A stretch of DNA of 64,000 bases from contig JAVMKO010000003.1 of the NCBI GenBank assembly GCA_032164245.1, positions 38,442,890 to 38,506,889 of the forward strand, written 5' to 3'. Shown here one piece after another: positions 45,621 through 57,000 of this stretch (position 1 is the first letter of the stretch; every line of letters starts with the position of its first letter). The translations under genes were made by a program, and so were the position numbers. The DNA is from Sternotherus odoratus. Lineage: Eukaryota; Chordata; Testudines; Kinosternidae. The notes under the pieces were generated by a model that made no database searches, was not told where the DNA came from, and saw nothing but the letters and a program-made list of their open reading frames with translations.

Positions 45621-46685
45621 CTAATTCAATCTCGCCAAGAAAGGCACAAGAACCAACGTCTGCCAGCTGAAGCCAGAGTGATTCCAATGAAAAGGAAGAG
45701 ACCCATTTTTGACAGTGAGGGAGACTAGGCACGGACACCAATTACCCAGGGGTGAGGTGGAATCTGTTTCCTTGTGTCCTCACATCACAACTGGCTATCA
45801 TTCTGGAAAGTGTCTTTTAGTGAATTACAAGCAATTGGGCTTAATACGGTGCAAAGGGAGTGAAATTTCATAACCCATGAAATAGAGGCCAGTTTAGGAG
45901 ATCGAATTATTTAACACTCTATGAAAAACTCAGTGTGGGGTGAGGAACAGTCTTTGCTGTTTTACTGGGGGGCCTGCTTGCTCCCCAGAATCAATAATGA
46001 GCAAGTGGGGAGATCCGGGGTGCAGCCCAAACATCCCACCGGGCTGGCCAAGGGCAGACATCAGGCCTGCATGGGAAAACATGGGGGTGGCAGTGACTTC
46101 ACCAAGGCCTTTGGCAGGAACTCTGCCTATTGGCCAAAGGTAGTGAGGTGGCTGTGACCTCACAGCGCTCCCTTGACAACACCGGGCAGGACAGGGATGC
46201 GGGGTAGGGGGGACCTCAGAGACCCCTGTAGCCTGGCTGTAGGAGGTCTCCAGCTCATGAGCTCTCGATGGATTGGTGTGGAGGAGATTCAGTGAGCTAT
46301 CTGATCACTGGTGTGAGGATTTTTTAAAAAGAAATTGTCATCTGTGTAGAAGGTAAGAAAAATCTCGGCTTTATGTACAGGATGGGGGACTCTATCCAAG
46401 CAGATCCTCAGGGAGGAGTGGAGAGGTTTGATAACTCTGTACTGGGCATTGGTGCAAACACGCCTGGAATATTGTGTCCTAAGTGAGGCCTAAGACTCAA
46501 TTCAACGGCATTTCTTTGTCTGTCTGCAAGGCGATAATTTTTGAAGGCTACATCCAATTGATTCCAAAATGTCAGGGAATTTCTAGGGATCCGTGGGAAG
46601 AACCTTGTTGATTTTGGTGACAATTGGAAAGTTACACCCCCCAGAAAAGCCTCGTTTCCACACTGGGCCCCTTACATTGGTGTTG

Positions 46686-46729
46686 TTACCTCTGCTATTT
46701 CAGACTAACACAGCTACCTCTCTGATTCT
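46686..46729 (+). mobile_element. 44-bp PLE micro-insertion with 14-bp TSD
   Basis: TTACCTCTGCTATTTCAGAC and the following TAACACAGCTACCTCTCTGA correspond to the last bases of the PLE at 62.7 kb (62699-62741). The flanks are identical 14-mers TTACATTGGTGTTG at 46672-46685 and 46730-46743. The copy is almost completely 5'-truncated but still bears a clean duplication, so it was a separate retrotransposition event. Confidence 0.88.
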
Positions 46730-47344
46730 TTACATTGGTGTTGTGAGCTGAAGGGCATTGTGACCCTAGCGTGAATTCAGCCAGTCAGGGCTGACTCTCC
46801 ACCGATGATTTGCATAAATCAGGGTTGGTGGAGTCAGTGGGTGACAGGCGGCCGAGTTACCTCTGATGTCCTCTGCCTGCAGCACCACCTGGGCAGTGAC
46901 TGTCAAGGGGGAAGTTTTGGTAGATTTGAACCTTATAAAAGAGAAAGCCCAGAAGAGGAATGGTTTAGACAATTTGGCAATAAAATGCTGGTTTTGTGGC
47001 AATATCCTGTGCCATTGCTACTGGTTGAGGAATGGAGACAGTGTTCCGGAATATTTTCTTCAGTTTAGTTCATGCAGCTATTTCATTCCAATTTAAAACA
47101 CTGATTGGGAGATGGAAAGGATGAAGGCTTCTTTTCCTCTTGTAACGTATAAATAAACTCTAGATAGAAGGAGATGTGAGCTACTACTTCTAATATCTGG
47201 AAGGATGTTTATGACCAGGAACAATCAGTTCAATGCACTAACAAACCTCAGTTTGTTTCAATCATTTTTTTTCACTTCAGTCAACCTTTTTGTTTTTATG
47301 TATCCTGTAAAACCAGCAAGTCAACGTGTTTTAATGGTGGCCTG

Positions 47345-47640
47345 TTCATAGAATCATAGAAGATGGGTCTGGAACAGAGCTCAGGAGATCATCTAGTCCA
47401 CCCCCTTGCTTAAAGCAAGACCAACCCCAAACTAAATCATCCCAGCTAGGGTTTTAGCAAGTTTAGCATTAAAAACTTATAAGGATGGACATTCCTCCAC
47501 CTCCCTCGGGAACCAATTCCAGTGCTTCACCACCCTCCTATGGAAATAGTGTTTCCTAATATCCAGTCTAAGCCTCCACATGGCAACTTGAGGCCATTGC
47601 TCCTTGTTCTGTCATCTTCCAGCACTGAGAATTTCATGAG
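47345..47640 (-). mobile_element. CR1 3' half fragment
   Basis: Begins on the plus strand CATAGAATCATAGAAGATGG, continues GATCATCTAGTCCACCCCCT, CCTCCCTCGGGAACCAATTC, CACCACCCTCCTATGGAAAT, and ends near CTTGTTCTGTCATC. This is a reverse-complement CR1 3' UTR plus the end of ORF2. Moderately diverged. Confidence 0.9.
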
Positions 47641-48312
47641 AATCAATCTTTGATTAGGAAAATAACTCAAAAATACAAATACAAAACATCTGGAATGAAA
47701 TCAATCCACCCTGATCTTTAGTGTCTGGGGGGGTGGGCCTATGAGGCCAGACTGAGACCCTCATTGGCTAGGAACACCCAGGAAGCCAGTAAAAAAGTCC
47801 CTGTCATCTTAGCAACCAAGCCTCCATCATCCAAGGAACCCCCATAGGCTGCGGGAGACAGGGGGGTGCTGAGAATGTCTAACTCATGACTGCAAACACA
47901 GAGATGTGTTATTGACTTTGGATGGGGGACAAAGAGCAAAGTCGTCGGGATTCTTGCCCCAAACAACACTCACATTCTCCTTCAGAGCACCAGGGCTCTA
48001 ACACGCCTGTCGTGCTCAACTGTCTCTCCTGCTGGGACTTAGAGAATTGTCTCCATCCCCACGATACAGAGGTAAAGAGAAAAGAAGTGACCTCTCTTTG
48101 GTCGCACACCAAAGTCATGCTAGAGCTAGAAAGAGAAGCATAAGAAACAAAGTTGTGTCAACATGTTTTGCCTTGAAAACTAGCTGATTTCTCAAACCAA
48201 GGAAATTTGCTGTGTGAAGTGAAATAATACGTTCGGGTCTCCACGTGTTTCTAAACTTATGAACCAGCAGATCCATCCCCTCACACCTAGTTTTACTCCA
48301 AGAGATTGGGGC

Positions 48313-48683
48313 AGTCTACCCTGGGGGAGGGTTTGTTTCGGCAGGGTGGCCCACCCGGGCGGGGGTGTTGTTTCAGTGGGGCGGCCCACCCGGGGGCTGG
48401 GTTGTAGTTGTGTCGGCGGGATTGCCCAACCAGGGAAGGGGGGTGTTTTAGTGGGGCGGCCCACCCGGGGTGGGGGGGTGTTGTTTCGGTGGGCATCCCA
48501 CCCGGGTTGGAGGGGTGTTGTTTCGGCGGGCAGCCCACCCGGGGTGGGGGGGTGTTGTTTCGGTGGGCAGCCCACCCGGAGGGGGGGGGTGTTGTTTCGG
48601 TGGGGTGGCCCACCCGGGAGTGGGGGGGTGTTGTTTCGGCGGGCAGCCCACCCGGGGTGGGGGGGGTGTTGTTTCGGTGGGGC
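48313..48683. repeat. Minisatellite, unit 36-38 bp
   Basis: About ten copies of a unit reading GGGGGGTGTTGTTTCGGTGG then GGCAGCCCACCCGGG. Each unit contains GGGCxGCCCACCCGGG, so it can fold. Copy-to-copy identity is high in the right half (48470-48670), showing recent expansion. The frames in all phases on both strands are artefacts of the repeat. Confidence 0.92.
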
Positions 48684-48699
48684 GGAGTTCAATCCTTGG

Positions 48700-48812
48700 G
48701 GGGACCATCTGGGGGAAAACTCTGTTGGATGATTTAGGTGGGGTTGGTCCTGCTTTGAGCACGGGCTTGGGCTAGAACCTCCAGAGGTCCCTTCCAACCC
48801 TGACTTACAGGG
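48700..48812 (+). mobile_element. CR1 3' tail fragment
   Basis: CTCTGTTGGATGATTTAGGT, GGTTGGTCCTGCTTTGAGCA and AGAGGTCCCTTCCAACCCTG form a CR1 tail, abutting the minisatellite. Confidence 0.8.
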
Positions 48813-49171
48813 CAAGAGCCTGCTACTTATTTCTAGCTGACGGTGTTTGGCTGCCAGAGGCCAAGGACCCTGGGCTGCAGCCTTGCTAATGGCCCTGGCT
48901 TGTGTGTGTTGCATGCATATGTGGCAGTAGGGGACCTGGCTGTCTTTGTGAATTTCGGTTCTAGAGCACACAGACTCGTTCCCAGTCTGTTAGGACACCT
49001 GCGGTGAATCCTGCTCCAGAAAGAGCTATTCCTTAGGGCCTGCAGCCTTTAAGCGAAGGGGCCATGGGACCCCAAATGTTGGCTGTCCCAGGACTCTTCT
49101 CCACCTTGTGAGATACTAGACGGAGCCTTGTTCTGGGCAATTGCCAAGAGCTCTGGTGCTGTTTCTTTTAG

Positions 49172-49324
49172 GTCTTTGGACAGATCTTCTCAGAGGCCCA
49201 GAGAAGATCTTTCCTCCATGCAGCGCTCCTGGCCATAAATGACCCCCAGAGCCGGGTCAGCCAGGCTGGGCTGGTCCTGACCTATGCGATGCTAGGGGAA
49301 GTCAGACAGCTTATAGGGAATGAG
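49172..49324 (+). CDS. Candidate exon, maestro/MROH-like HEAT repeat
   Basis: Acceptor CTGTTTCTTTTAG and donor GAG/GTAACC bracket 153 bases, 51 codons, phase 0 at both ends. The frame reads from VFGQIFSEAQRR through AINDPQSRVSQAGLVLTYAM to GEVRQLIGNE, a helical, leucine- and alanine-rich pattern as in the HEAT repeats of maestro (MRO/MROH) proteins; this identification is from memory of the family. The next exon at 50141 enters in the same phase. These genes are expanded in turtles. It may be part of a functional gene extending beyond, or a stranded relic: no start or end of the gene is visible. Confidence 0.45.
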
Positions 49325-50140
49325 GTAACCAAATAAGGATCAACTGGGGAGGGACCCCCAGGGCCTTTCACCTCCAGGCGATTGACAGTCACTCCCATCC
49401 CATCCCCATGAGGTGACCTGGGAGCAAGGAGAGGATGAACCTGGGCAGGTGCCATTGGTGGGTGCCAGCTTGTCCCCTGAGCAGCTCAGAGCAGAGCAGA
49501 CCCAGCTCCCCAGCACGGCTATTTCCTAACACATCAACACGACACGCTGCCACGGCTCACGCTAGGGGCTGCCAACTCCCCTAACGACCACTGTGAGCCT
49601 TTCATACCCCTCCGGGCCTCAGGCCGGTTCCTAGGGCCCTAGTATCCTGTTATCCCAGCCACCCCCTGCTCCGGGAGAACTGGGGGGAGTCAGTCAGCAG
49701 AGGCTGCTCCAGTGCCCCATTCCCCGGAGCTACTGTCCACAGCGTCACCATGACGATGGGGGTCCCTTGGGGAAAGGTGTCCACTTCCTCCCCCTCCCCC
49801 ATGACACTACTGCCCAAAGCCTCCCAGCCCCTCAGCTGGAGGAGGAACAGGCAGCTGAGGGGATTCTGGGGAGCGGAGCTGAATCCTCAGCTTGGTTGGG
49901 AGGTAGAACAGCTCTCATGGGGGCTGAGAGGAAGGGGGCAGGAGTTCATTCCACTATGGTGGGAGTGGGGCTGGAGGACACTAGACAGGAGACAAGATCT
50001 CGTCTCGGGAGTTGGGTGGGGGAATCCGTCCCTCAGACGTGGGGAGGAGTGGGGTGGAAATTTTGCTGGCTCCCGGTGCCGTTAATGCCCTTCGTTGCCA
50101 TGGGTGTCCGAGTCTCTGACTGATCCTTGTTCCCTTGCAG

Positions 50141-50283
50141 GAGGAGGACATAACACCTAGGGTCATGGCGCACCTGTTCAACCTCCGGTGCTTGCACCAG
50201 GTCCCTGAAGCGCTGCAGGGACTGTGGGACGTGACCTCTCTCCACCAACTCCCCTTCCCAACACCTTCCCAGAGCAGACACAG
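50141..50283 (+). CDS. Candidate exon 2, maestro/MROH-like
   Basis: Acceptor TTGTTCCCTTGCAG and donor CACAG/GTACTG bracket 143 bases. The frame entered in phase 0 reads EEDITPRVMAHLFNLRCLHQ then VPEALQGLWDV, and the end is proline- and serine-rich. It follows directly on the previous exon in phase with an intron of 816 bases. The join after residues LIGNE is family-like. No further downstream exon was found within 13 kb, so the copy may be truncated. Confidence 0.42.
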
Positions 50284-50989
50284 GTACTGTTCTTTCTCAC
50301 TGGGCTTAGGGGAGAAGGGCTGGGGGTGGGGTGGACATAAACGCCACAGCACTGAGAGAAACCCAGGCCGAGCTCCTCGCTCTCACCACCCTACCCCACC
50401 CCGACCCCTGGAGCTGGGGCCAGGCCACATACGGTCCCTGCCCCCGTGCCCAGAGGTCAGTTTCGGAAGCATCAGGCTGTCAGGGCCGTGGGGCTGGCCC
50501 GGAAATGAATCCGCAGAGCCAGGGGTTATCTTCAATAACCACTGCAGTCTGGGAGGGGTGGCCCCACTTGGAGCCCCTCCCCTGTCATCACAGCTCAGAC
50601 CTCCCCATGGCCCGTGTCAGTGAATGTCTGACCATCCCCCACCTGGGGCCAAAGCCACCCATCTGGTATCTGAACCCTTCCCAGCCAGGAATGATACTCC
50701 CCCCTAGCAGCTTGGGGCAGGGAAGGATCCTCCCCATCTGGCAGGTGGGGTCTGAGACACAGAGGAAGGGCTGTGATCCTGAGCACACAATCCCGGGGGG
50801 ATATCTGGGAACTGGACTGGGTCCCAGGCTAGTCCCTTTCCCCCAGGGGCACCTTCGCTTCCTGCCCTTTATTCTCCCCTCCGGCAAGGGGGTCTCTGAG
50901 TGTGAAATGGACCAGGAGGGTGATGGGGTCCTGGCACAATGCCGGGGTGGGAGCTCCCCTTGGCCTGGACCACAGGGTCAGAGACATCT

Positions 50990-51410
50990 TTGCCATCCTG
51001 CTCTCCTTCTTTTATTCCTAGGCCGGGAGTCCCCAGAGGAGGCCTCCGTATCCTCCTTGCCTTATGTAGCCCTGCTCCAGACCCTCCACCGACCTGCTCC
51101 CGCATCTCCTTCTCCTCCTGATCCTCCCCAACCACATGGACTTGGACTACCTGGTTTTGACCCTCGGCCTGTATCTTGACTCCTGTTTGGACATTGACTT
51201 GGCAGATCTTTCGTCTCTGACTACCCGCTAACTACCTCTGGCCCGGACTTAGACTCTGGCTCTGGTTCTGCTCTGGCTTTGTCGATGGACTCTGACCTCA
51301 GTTTTGACCCCGGACCTTGATATTGGCACCACGTTTAGCCTGGGCCCAATCCTGCACTCGCTGTGACCTGCGCTCCAACCCCTGGGCCCATGGTTATCAG
51401 ATGCAGCACG
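50990..51410 (+). mobile_element. LTR-like or leader sequence of a gypsy element
   Basis: Repeated CTCTGGCTCTGG / GACTTGGACT / TTTGACCCTCGGCC words, pyrimidine-rich with many GACT, resemble the LTR and leader region of turtle Ty3/gypsy elements. No boundaries or matching second LTR were seen. Part of 50990-51050 also resembles the exon-like start of the duplicon at 54530. Confidence 0.35.
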
Positions 51411-51559
51411 TGACATTAGGTGGTGACATTAGGTGGTGCAACTTTTTGCAAGAAAGCAGGCGCTCCGCACGTAAGTGGAATTAAGGCTGTCCCTGCGTAC
51501 AGTCCTGAAAACCGGACCTAGGAGTTTACAAGCCAATAAACGTTTCCCACAGGTGCCCA

Positions 51560-52330
51560 GGCCCTTTTTGGGAAGACGAAATGTGGGACTCTCGTTAGAC
51601 AATCAGCTCCTGAAAAAAATGATTGTTTGGAACCATTACCCCCCTGCTGTGAATCCCCCCATGGTTGGCTCCCAGGAAATCTGCCATGTTGTTCATCAAA
51701 CTTCATCTGGGAGGATTTCCAATCTAACACTCATTTGGGCAGGGGACAAATGGAAGACAGATTTCAAAACACACTATGGACACTTTAACTGTCTGATATG
51801 GCATGTGAGCTCACTAACGGTCCCCTGCCCTTGCCACACTTCATCAGAGATGTATTTGCTGATCTTTGGAATCCACACCGTGTCATCTGTTCAGGTGACA
51901 GACTTCTCTTTTTGGAGAACCCAGAGCAGCACGCACACCACACCCGAACCTGGAGAGGTTTCGGCAGCAGAATTGGAAAAGCGTACCTCCGGCCAACTCT
52001 CCACGGGGTATTGGGGGTACATCCTCTCCCCGGAAGATGTGACGAGTGATCCACATAAAGTGGAGGCCATTCCTAGATGGGACCAAGTTTGAAGTCCTCA
52101 AGAAGACAGCGCTCCCTAGACTTCCCCAGCTTCACTGCTGCTTTGGCCCAGGGTTCTCAGGGCCCGGAGAGCTCTCCTCCACATAACGGCCGTATTCGTT
52201 TGGTCGCCCAAGATCCAACAAGCCTGCAAACAGCTCAGAATTGCCTTCACCACTGCACCTATTTGGAGGCTCAGCATTCCTCCGGGAAGTAGGCGCATCC
52301 ACTGTGATCACCAGGGCCTGCTTCATTTGG
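51560..52330 (+). pseudogene. Ty3/gypsy reverse transcriptase relic
   Basis: Across two or three frames the RT order is visible: NHYPP, then WKTDFKTHYGHFNCLIWH near 51750-51800, a phase change, FIRDVFADLWNP, LLFLENPEQHAHHTR near 51905 (after the catalytic YLDD region, which is lost), GYILSPEDVTSDPHKVEAI near 52015-52070, and VFVWSPKIQQACKQLRIAFT near 52195. This order is that of Ty3/gypsy pol. Gag, protease, integrase and clear LTRs are missing or unrecognisable. It is inactive. Confidence 0.8.
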
Positions 52331-53009
52331 TGGTGCCAGATGTGGGCTGAAATTCAGACTTCTCTTGACTGACGTGACTTCTGCGCTTTCACCAAGGCGC
52401 CACACACCAAACTCCTTGGCCTCTCAGGCCTCTGGAGACCCTGCTCTGGCCATGGGCCGCCAAGGCCAGGAATTTTACAGAATCAAATGGCCACATGATG
52501 GCGCGCTTCATCCCCTGGTGAATGTGAACCGTCGATTGAGAGGACAGATCAGTTCTGGATTTGCAAAGGCCAATGACTCCTTCATTTTGTTAGCTATTGA
52601 TTTCCCATGGATTTCAGGCCACACTACAAATGGCCTCTCTGAACTTCCCAGCTATTGACCTGGGTCAAGGAATCCATCCCATTCCAGAAGAGCGATGGGA
52701 GCCCCCTTCAGGACACTGGGAAGGAGCTGAGATAGTCTACGGCCTGCTGATGATAAGAGGGAAGCCATTTGCTGAAGGGAGGTACAAAGCCCCTGGCACT
52801 GACCGAATCCCTGAGTCCTTGTCTGTGGCAGCAGTTCCTGACCCATCCCCCTTTGCTGACCTTCTGATCCCATCCTCCTCCCCTGGCTCTCGGGAGCAAA
52901 TTCTGGGTCCCTTCCCTCACTGTGGCACAATCCGTGCCCGGAGGGTCTGAGCTCCTCGCTGACAATGGGACTCTCCTGCCTTCCCCTCCTGGTGTGTGTG
53001 GGGCTAAGA

Positions 53010-53105
53010 CTAGAATCCCCATTTTACAGACAGGGAATGAAGGTGATGAAGTGACCTCTCCAAGGTCACACCTAGCAATGGGAGCAGAGCTGGGAACTGG
53101 ACTGG
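53010..53105 (-). repeat. MIR-like SINE fragment
   Basis: CCCATTTTACAGACAGGGAA, AAGTGACCTCTCCAAGGTCA and GGAGCAGAGCTGGGAACTGG follow the classic reverse-complement MIR layout. Confidence 0.75.
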
Positions 53106-54269
53106 GTTCTACAAGAGGGCCCCTCCCTTCTTGGCCCATCTTCGAAGGGGGCTCTGAAAAGGAAATGAACAGGGGTTTCCTCCCCCTCTGTCTTCCAGGC
53201 TCTGGGATCTGTCCATGTCGCCTACAGCAATGCAGCCTGCAGCTGGCCAGCTTGGGGAGTCATGACCTCATCCTGTGAAATCAAGATGTGCTGGCTCTCA
53301 GTGAGATTTAGTTAGAAACCCCCACACCCCACACGGAGGTAGGAACCACCCATTCCCCGGTTGTCCTGAGGAGCCACGATTCCTCCAGGAGCCGGGGAAG
53401 AGCCCAGTGATCAGTCTGTCAAAGGTAAGGAAGGATGGTGTAAGGAGAGGGTCTAAGAGAGGGGGAGCGTGAGCTAGGTTCTGTATTTGGGCTTGGCAGG
53501 GATCAAGAGAAGGGACGGGGGCTGTTAGAGGGCACTGTTGAGGTACAAGGGGTGTCGGAGGTGGGGGCAAGGCCTGAAAAGTTCAGCTACTTTAGATCAA
53601 CTCTGCTAGAAAATCACCGGTGGAGAAGACATGGAAGCTCTGAACTAGGGCTGGCCACAATCATCCTCCTCAGATGGGAAACATCCCAAAAGTCTGCGGA
53701 AGGTCAAGCCTCTGAGGGGAACGTTGTGGCCCAAATCTCTCTCTGCTCTGTACCTCACAGAATTCCCACTGGCTGTTCCAATCCAGGATGAAAACTATGC
53801 CCCTGGAGTCTCACAGACCCTGTGCAGTGAAGTGCCACTTAAACCCGCTGTGATTCACAGACCTCACCGTGGCTGTCTGCACAGGGCTGAATTTTGCTCC
53901 TTGAAAGTGTAAGGAAATAATTGGCTGAAGGCCTTTTTCTTTTCAGATGTGGTTCTAGTGCGAAAGAACCATGGGGATTTCTCACCTGCATTGCTCCAGG
54001 GACTGGTGCTTCAATGAAGCAGAGAAGTACTGTTACATTGGTGGATTTTTGCCTGCTTTTAATCTACTGTCTTCCTCTCTTAACAGGTTTTCTAAGGGAA
54101 CCCCGGGATTCATGTGGGCATTCTTGGGTGGGCAGATCCCATCAGACCTGCACCTCCCTAAATAATAGTGAATGAAATATGCAGACACTAAAGTTCTGTA
54201 GCCAAACTCTCAGAAACTTTCCTCTTCAATGTAGGAACAGGATTTTGTTTTTAATTGGATTTTTTTATA

Positions 54270-55400
54270 GTATTAAGGGGATGCTGCACTATAATAAGAA
54301 GAAAGAGAAGTAAAAACGGAAAGAATCCTACTTAAACCAATGAACGGATGCAGAGAGTGGAAACACGGCAAAGCAAACCAATGAATACTGTGAGCAGATA
54401 ACCTGACAGCAAATGGGGAAGAAAACCTTATCTCGAGAATTGTGTATAGAGATCAGGTTCCTGGTACGTAGCCTGGCTGAAATCAGATCTTTCCCCTGGA
54501 TCCCAGACCTGGGATTCTGATGTCATTCTCAGTGTTTTGTCCTTATTTTATTCCTAGGAAAAGGATTCCCAAAGGAGGTGTAAGGATCTCGAACTCTAAT
54601 GTCAGCAAGAAACTTCAACCACTTTCCCAGGTAGAAGTCACTTTCTTTCCCACAATGCCACTAGTGCACTTACTGCTCTCCAGGTCTCCTCCTTGCAGCA
54701 GGACAGAGACACCCCTTAGATCCCTGAGTCCTGATTTCCTGCCATGCAAGGAGCTGAGGGGTTGCATTGCCCCCACCCCTTCCATCAGAGACTTTTCCTG
54801 GTGAGAATTTCCCTAGAGCAGGGGGGAAATCTGTTCTTCCCTTAGAACCAGACTACTCAGGAAATCCACCCACACTGACCTCATCTTAGCTGCTTTGTTT
54901 GTCCCAGATGAGTGGTATCTTTGGAAAACCCTTAGCGTGTCGGGATGTGAGGTGGAGCAGGGGGGATGGGAGCTCCAGCAGATTCCCCTGAAGAACACCC
55001 CCTGTCTTTCTCTGGTCAGGCTTGGGCTAGCCCTCCATTGTGGAGGTGAAGACCAGATGGGAGCTGCTGGATTGACCTTGATACGCAATGTCCTTGTGTG
55101 CATGAAGGATTTACATCTCAGAGATGAACAGCAGCAGATGTTCCACATGTGTCCAGGAATAGGATAAACAGCCTACACTGATGGGTAAGTAAAGTCATGG
55201 ACAGATGTAGACACCACAGGAATTGGTGGGGAATGAAGCAGCTTTCTGTTTCCTGCTGCTTCCCTGGACCCACTTGAGGAGAAGAGGAAGTCAACTAAAG
55301 TAGTAGGAGCCAGTTAAGCCCTTAAGATGCTGATCTCTTCCCTCACCCAGGCCCTGCTACCAGCCTGCTTATTTTTCCCCTTTGATGGAGTATTGAGAAT
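54270..55400 (+). repeat. Tandem segmental duplication, unit 1
   Basis: Matches 55400-56340 plus 56840-57000 at an offset of about 1130 bases (for example ATGCTGCACTATAATAAGAA at 54281 and ATGCTACACTATAATAAGAG at 55411). Both units contain an exon-like segment: acceptor TTATTTTATTCCTAG and donor CCCAG/GTAGAA. The open frame between them reads KRIPKGGVRISNSN in unit 1. Function unknown; no domain recognised. Confidence 0.85.
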
Positions 55401-57000
55401 CACAAAGGAGATGCTACACTATAATAAGAGGAAAGAGAAGTAAAAGCTGAAAGAATCCAACTTAAATCAATGAACAGATGCAGAGAGTGGAAACACGCCA
55501 AAGCAAAGAAATGAATACTCTGAGTAGATAACCTGACAGCAAATGGGGAAGAAAACCTCATCTGGAGAATTGTGGCTCTCGGGACAAAGATCAGGTTCCT
55601 GGTACGTAGCCTGGCTGAGATCAAATCTTTCCCCTGGATCCCACACCTGGGATTCTGATGTCATTCTCAGTGTTTTGTCCTTATTTTATTCCTAGGAAAA
55701 GGATTTCCAAAGGAGGTTTAAGGATCTCGGACTCTAATGTCGGCAAGAAGCTTCAACCACCTTCCCAGGTAGAAGTCACTTTCTTTCCCACAATGCCACT
55801 AGTGCCCTTTCTGCTCTCCAGGTCTCCTCCCTGCAGCAGGACAGAGGCACCCCTTAACTCCCCGAGTCCTGATTTCCAGCCATGGAAGAGGCTGAGGGGT
55901 TGCATTGCCCCCACCCCACCATCAGAGACTTTTCCTATGGGAATCTCCCTAGAGCAGGGGGAAAATCTGTTCTTCCCTTAGAACCAGTCTGCTCAGGAAA
56001 TCCACCCACACTGACTTCATCTTAGCATCTTTTTTGTCCCAGATGAGTGGTATCTTTGGAAAACCCTTAGTGTGCCGGGATGTGAGGTGGAGCAGGGGGG
56101 ATGGGAGATCCAGCGGATTCCCCTGGAGAACACCCCCCTGTCTTTCTCTCATCAGGCTCGGGCTAGCCCTCCATTGTGGAGGTGAAGACTCTGGAAGGGC
56201 TGGGCTGCTGGATTGACCTTGATACGCTATGTCCTTGTGTGCATGAAGGACTTACATCTCAGAGACGACCAGCAGCAGATGTTCCACATGTCCAGGAACA
56301 GGATAAACAACCTACACTGATGGGTAAGTAAAGTCATGGCCACATGTAGACACCACAGAAATTGGTGGGGATTGAACCAGGGTTCTTGAGCACAAGCCCC
56401 TCCCTCTCATTGTCAACCAATCCAGCTCCACCCACTAGACCACGCCCCCTTCCAGAGTCAGGGAACCCAGGAGTCCTGATTCTCAGACCCAGTCCTCACA
56501 TCACAAGGTCAAACCTCCTCCCAGGATGGGCCCTGTAGAAAGGACCATCTGCAGAATCCCCTCAGGTTCCAGACTGTGTGGGGTGCCACTAGGACCCAGA
56601 GTGTAGAAAATTGTGTCTGTTGCTGGTGCATCTGTATTCTCTCTGCTCTAGATGTGCAGAGATGGTGGAGGGCTGGGCTGGAGGAAGGAAGGAGGGTGCA
56701 AGAGACACAACAGGCAGGAGAAAAGGTGAGAGGGAATAACAGAAAGCAGCAGAAGATGCAGGGAGAGAGAGTAGGGGGAGCCTCTTATGTACCTCTCCAG
56801 CACCCCCAGGAGGCAGGATTCATTAACACCAGCTTCTCAGGGAGCTTCCTGTTTCCTGCTGTTTCCCTGAACCCACTTGAAAGGAGCAGTCAGTCAACTG
56901 AAGTAGTAGGAGTCAGTTAGGCCCTTAAGATGCTGATATCTTCCCTCACTCAGGCCCTGCTAGCAGCCTCCTTATTTGTCCCCTTCAACTGAGTGTTGAG
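55400..57000 (+). repeat. Tandem segmental duplication, unit 2
   Basis: The second copy of the 1.13-kb unit. The exon-like segment gives KRISKGGLRISDSN. Relative to unit 1 it carries an extra stretch at about 56360-56835, which includes a MIR-like SINE. Identity is high but with many differences, so the duplication is not recent. Confidence 0.82.
56362..56500 (-). repeat. tRNA-derived or MIR-like SINE
   Basis: In reverse complement it shows a box-A-like GTGGTCTAGTGGGTGGAGC and a box-B-like GGTTCAATCCC, then earlier text TCAGGACTCCTGGGTTCCC. These are internal pol III promoter-type boxes of a SINE. Two SINE pieces may be joined here. Confidence 0.6.

Noticed and set aside
48192..48971. 259-codon minus-strand frame with repeated HRNNTPP units
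   Set aside because: A translated minisatellite; other phases are also open.
50331..51179. 282-codon plus-strand frame
   Set aside because: GC-rich intergenic and LTR-like DNA, no domain, Pro-rich composition, shadows on the other strand.
56362..56460. Possible tRNA gene on the minus strand
   Set aside because: Only box-A and box-B-like words are present; no cloverleaf could be built, and the downstream text matches a SINE.
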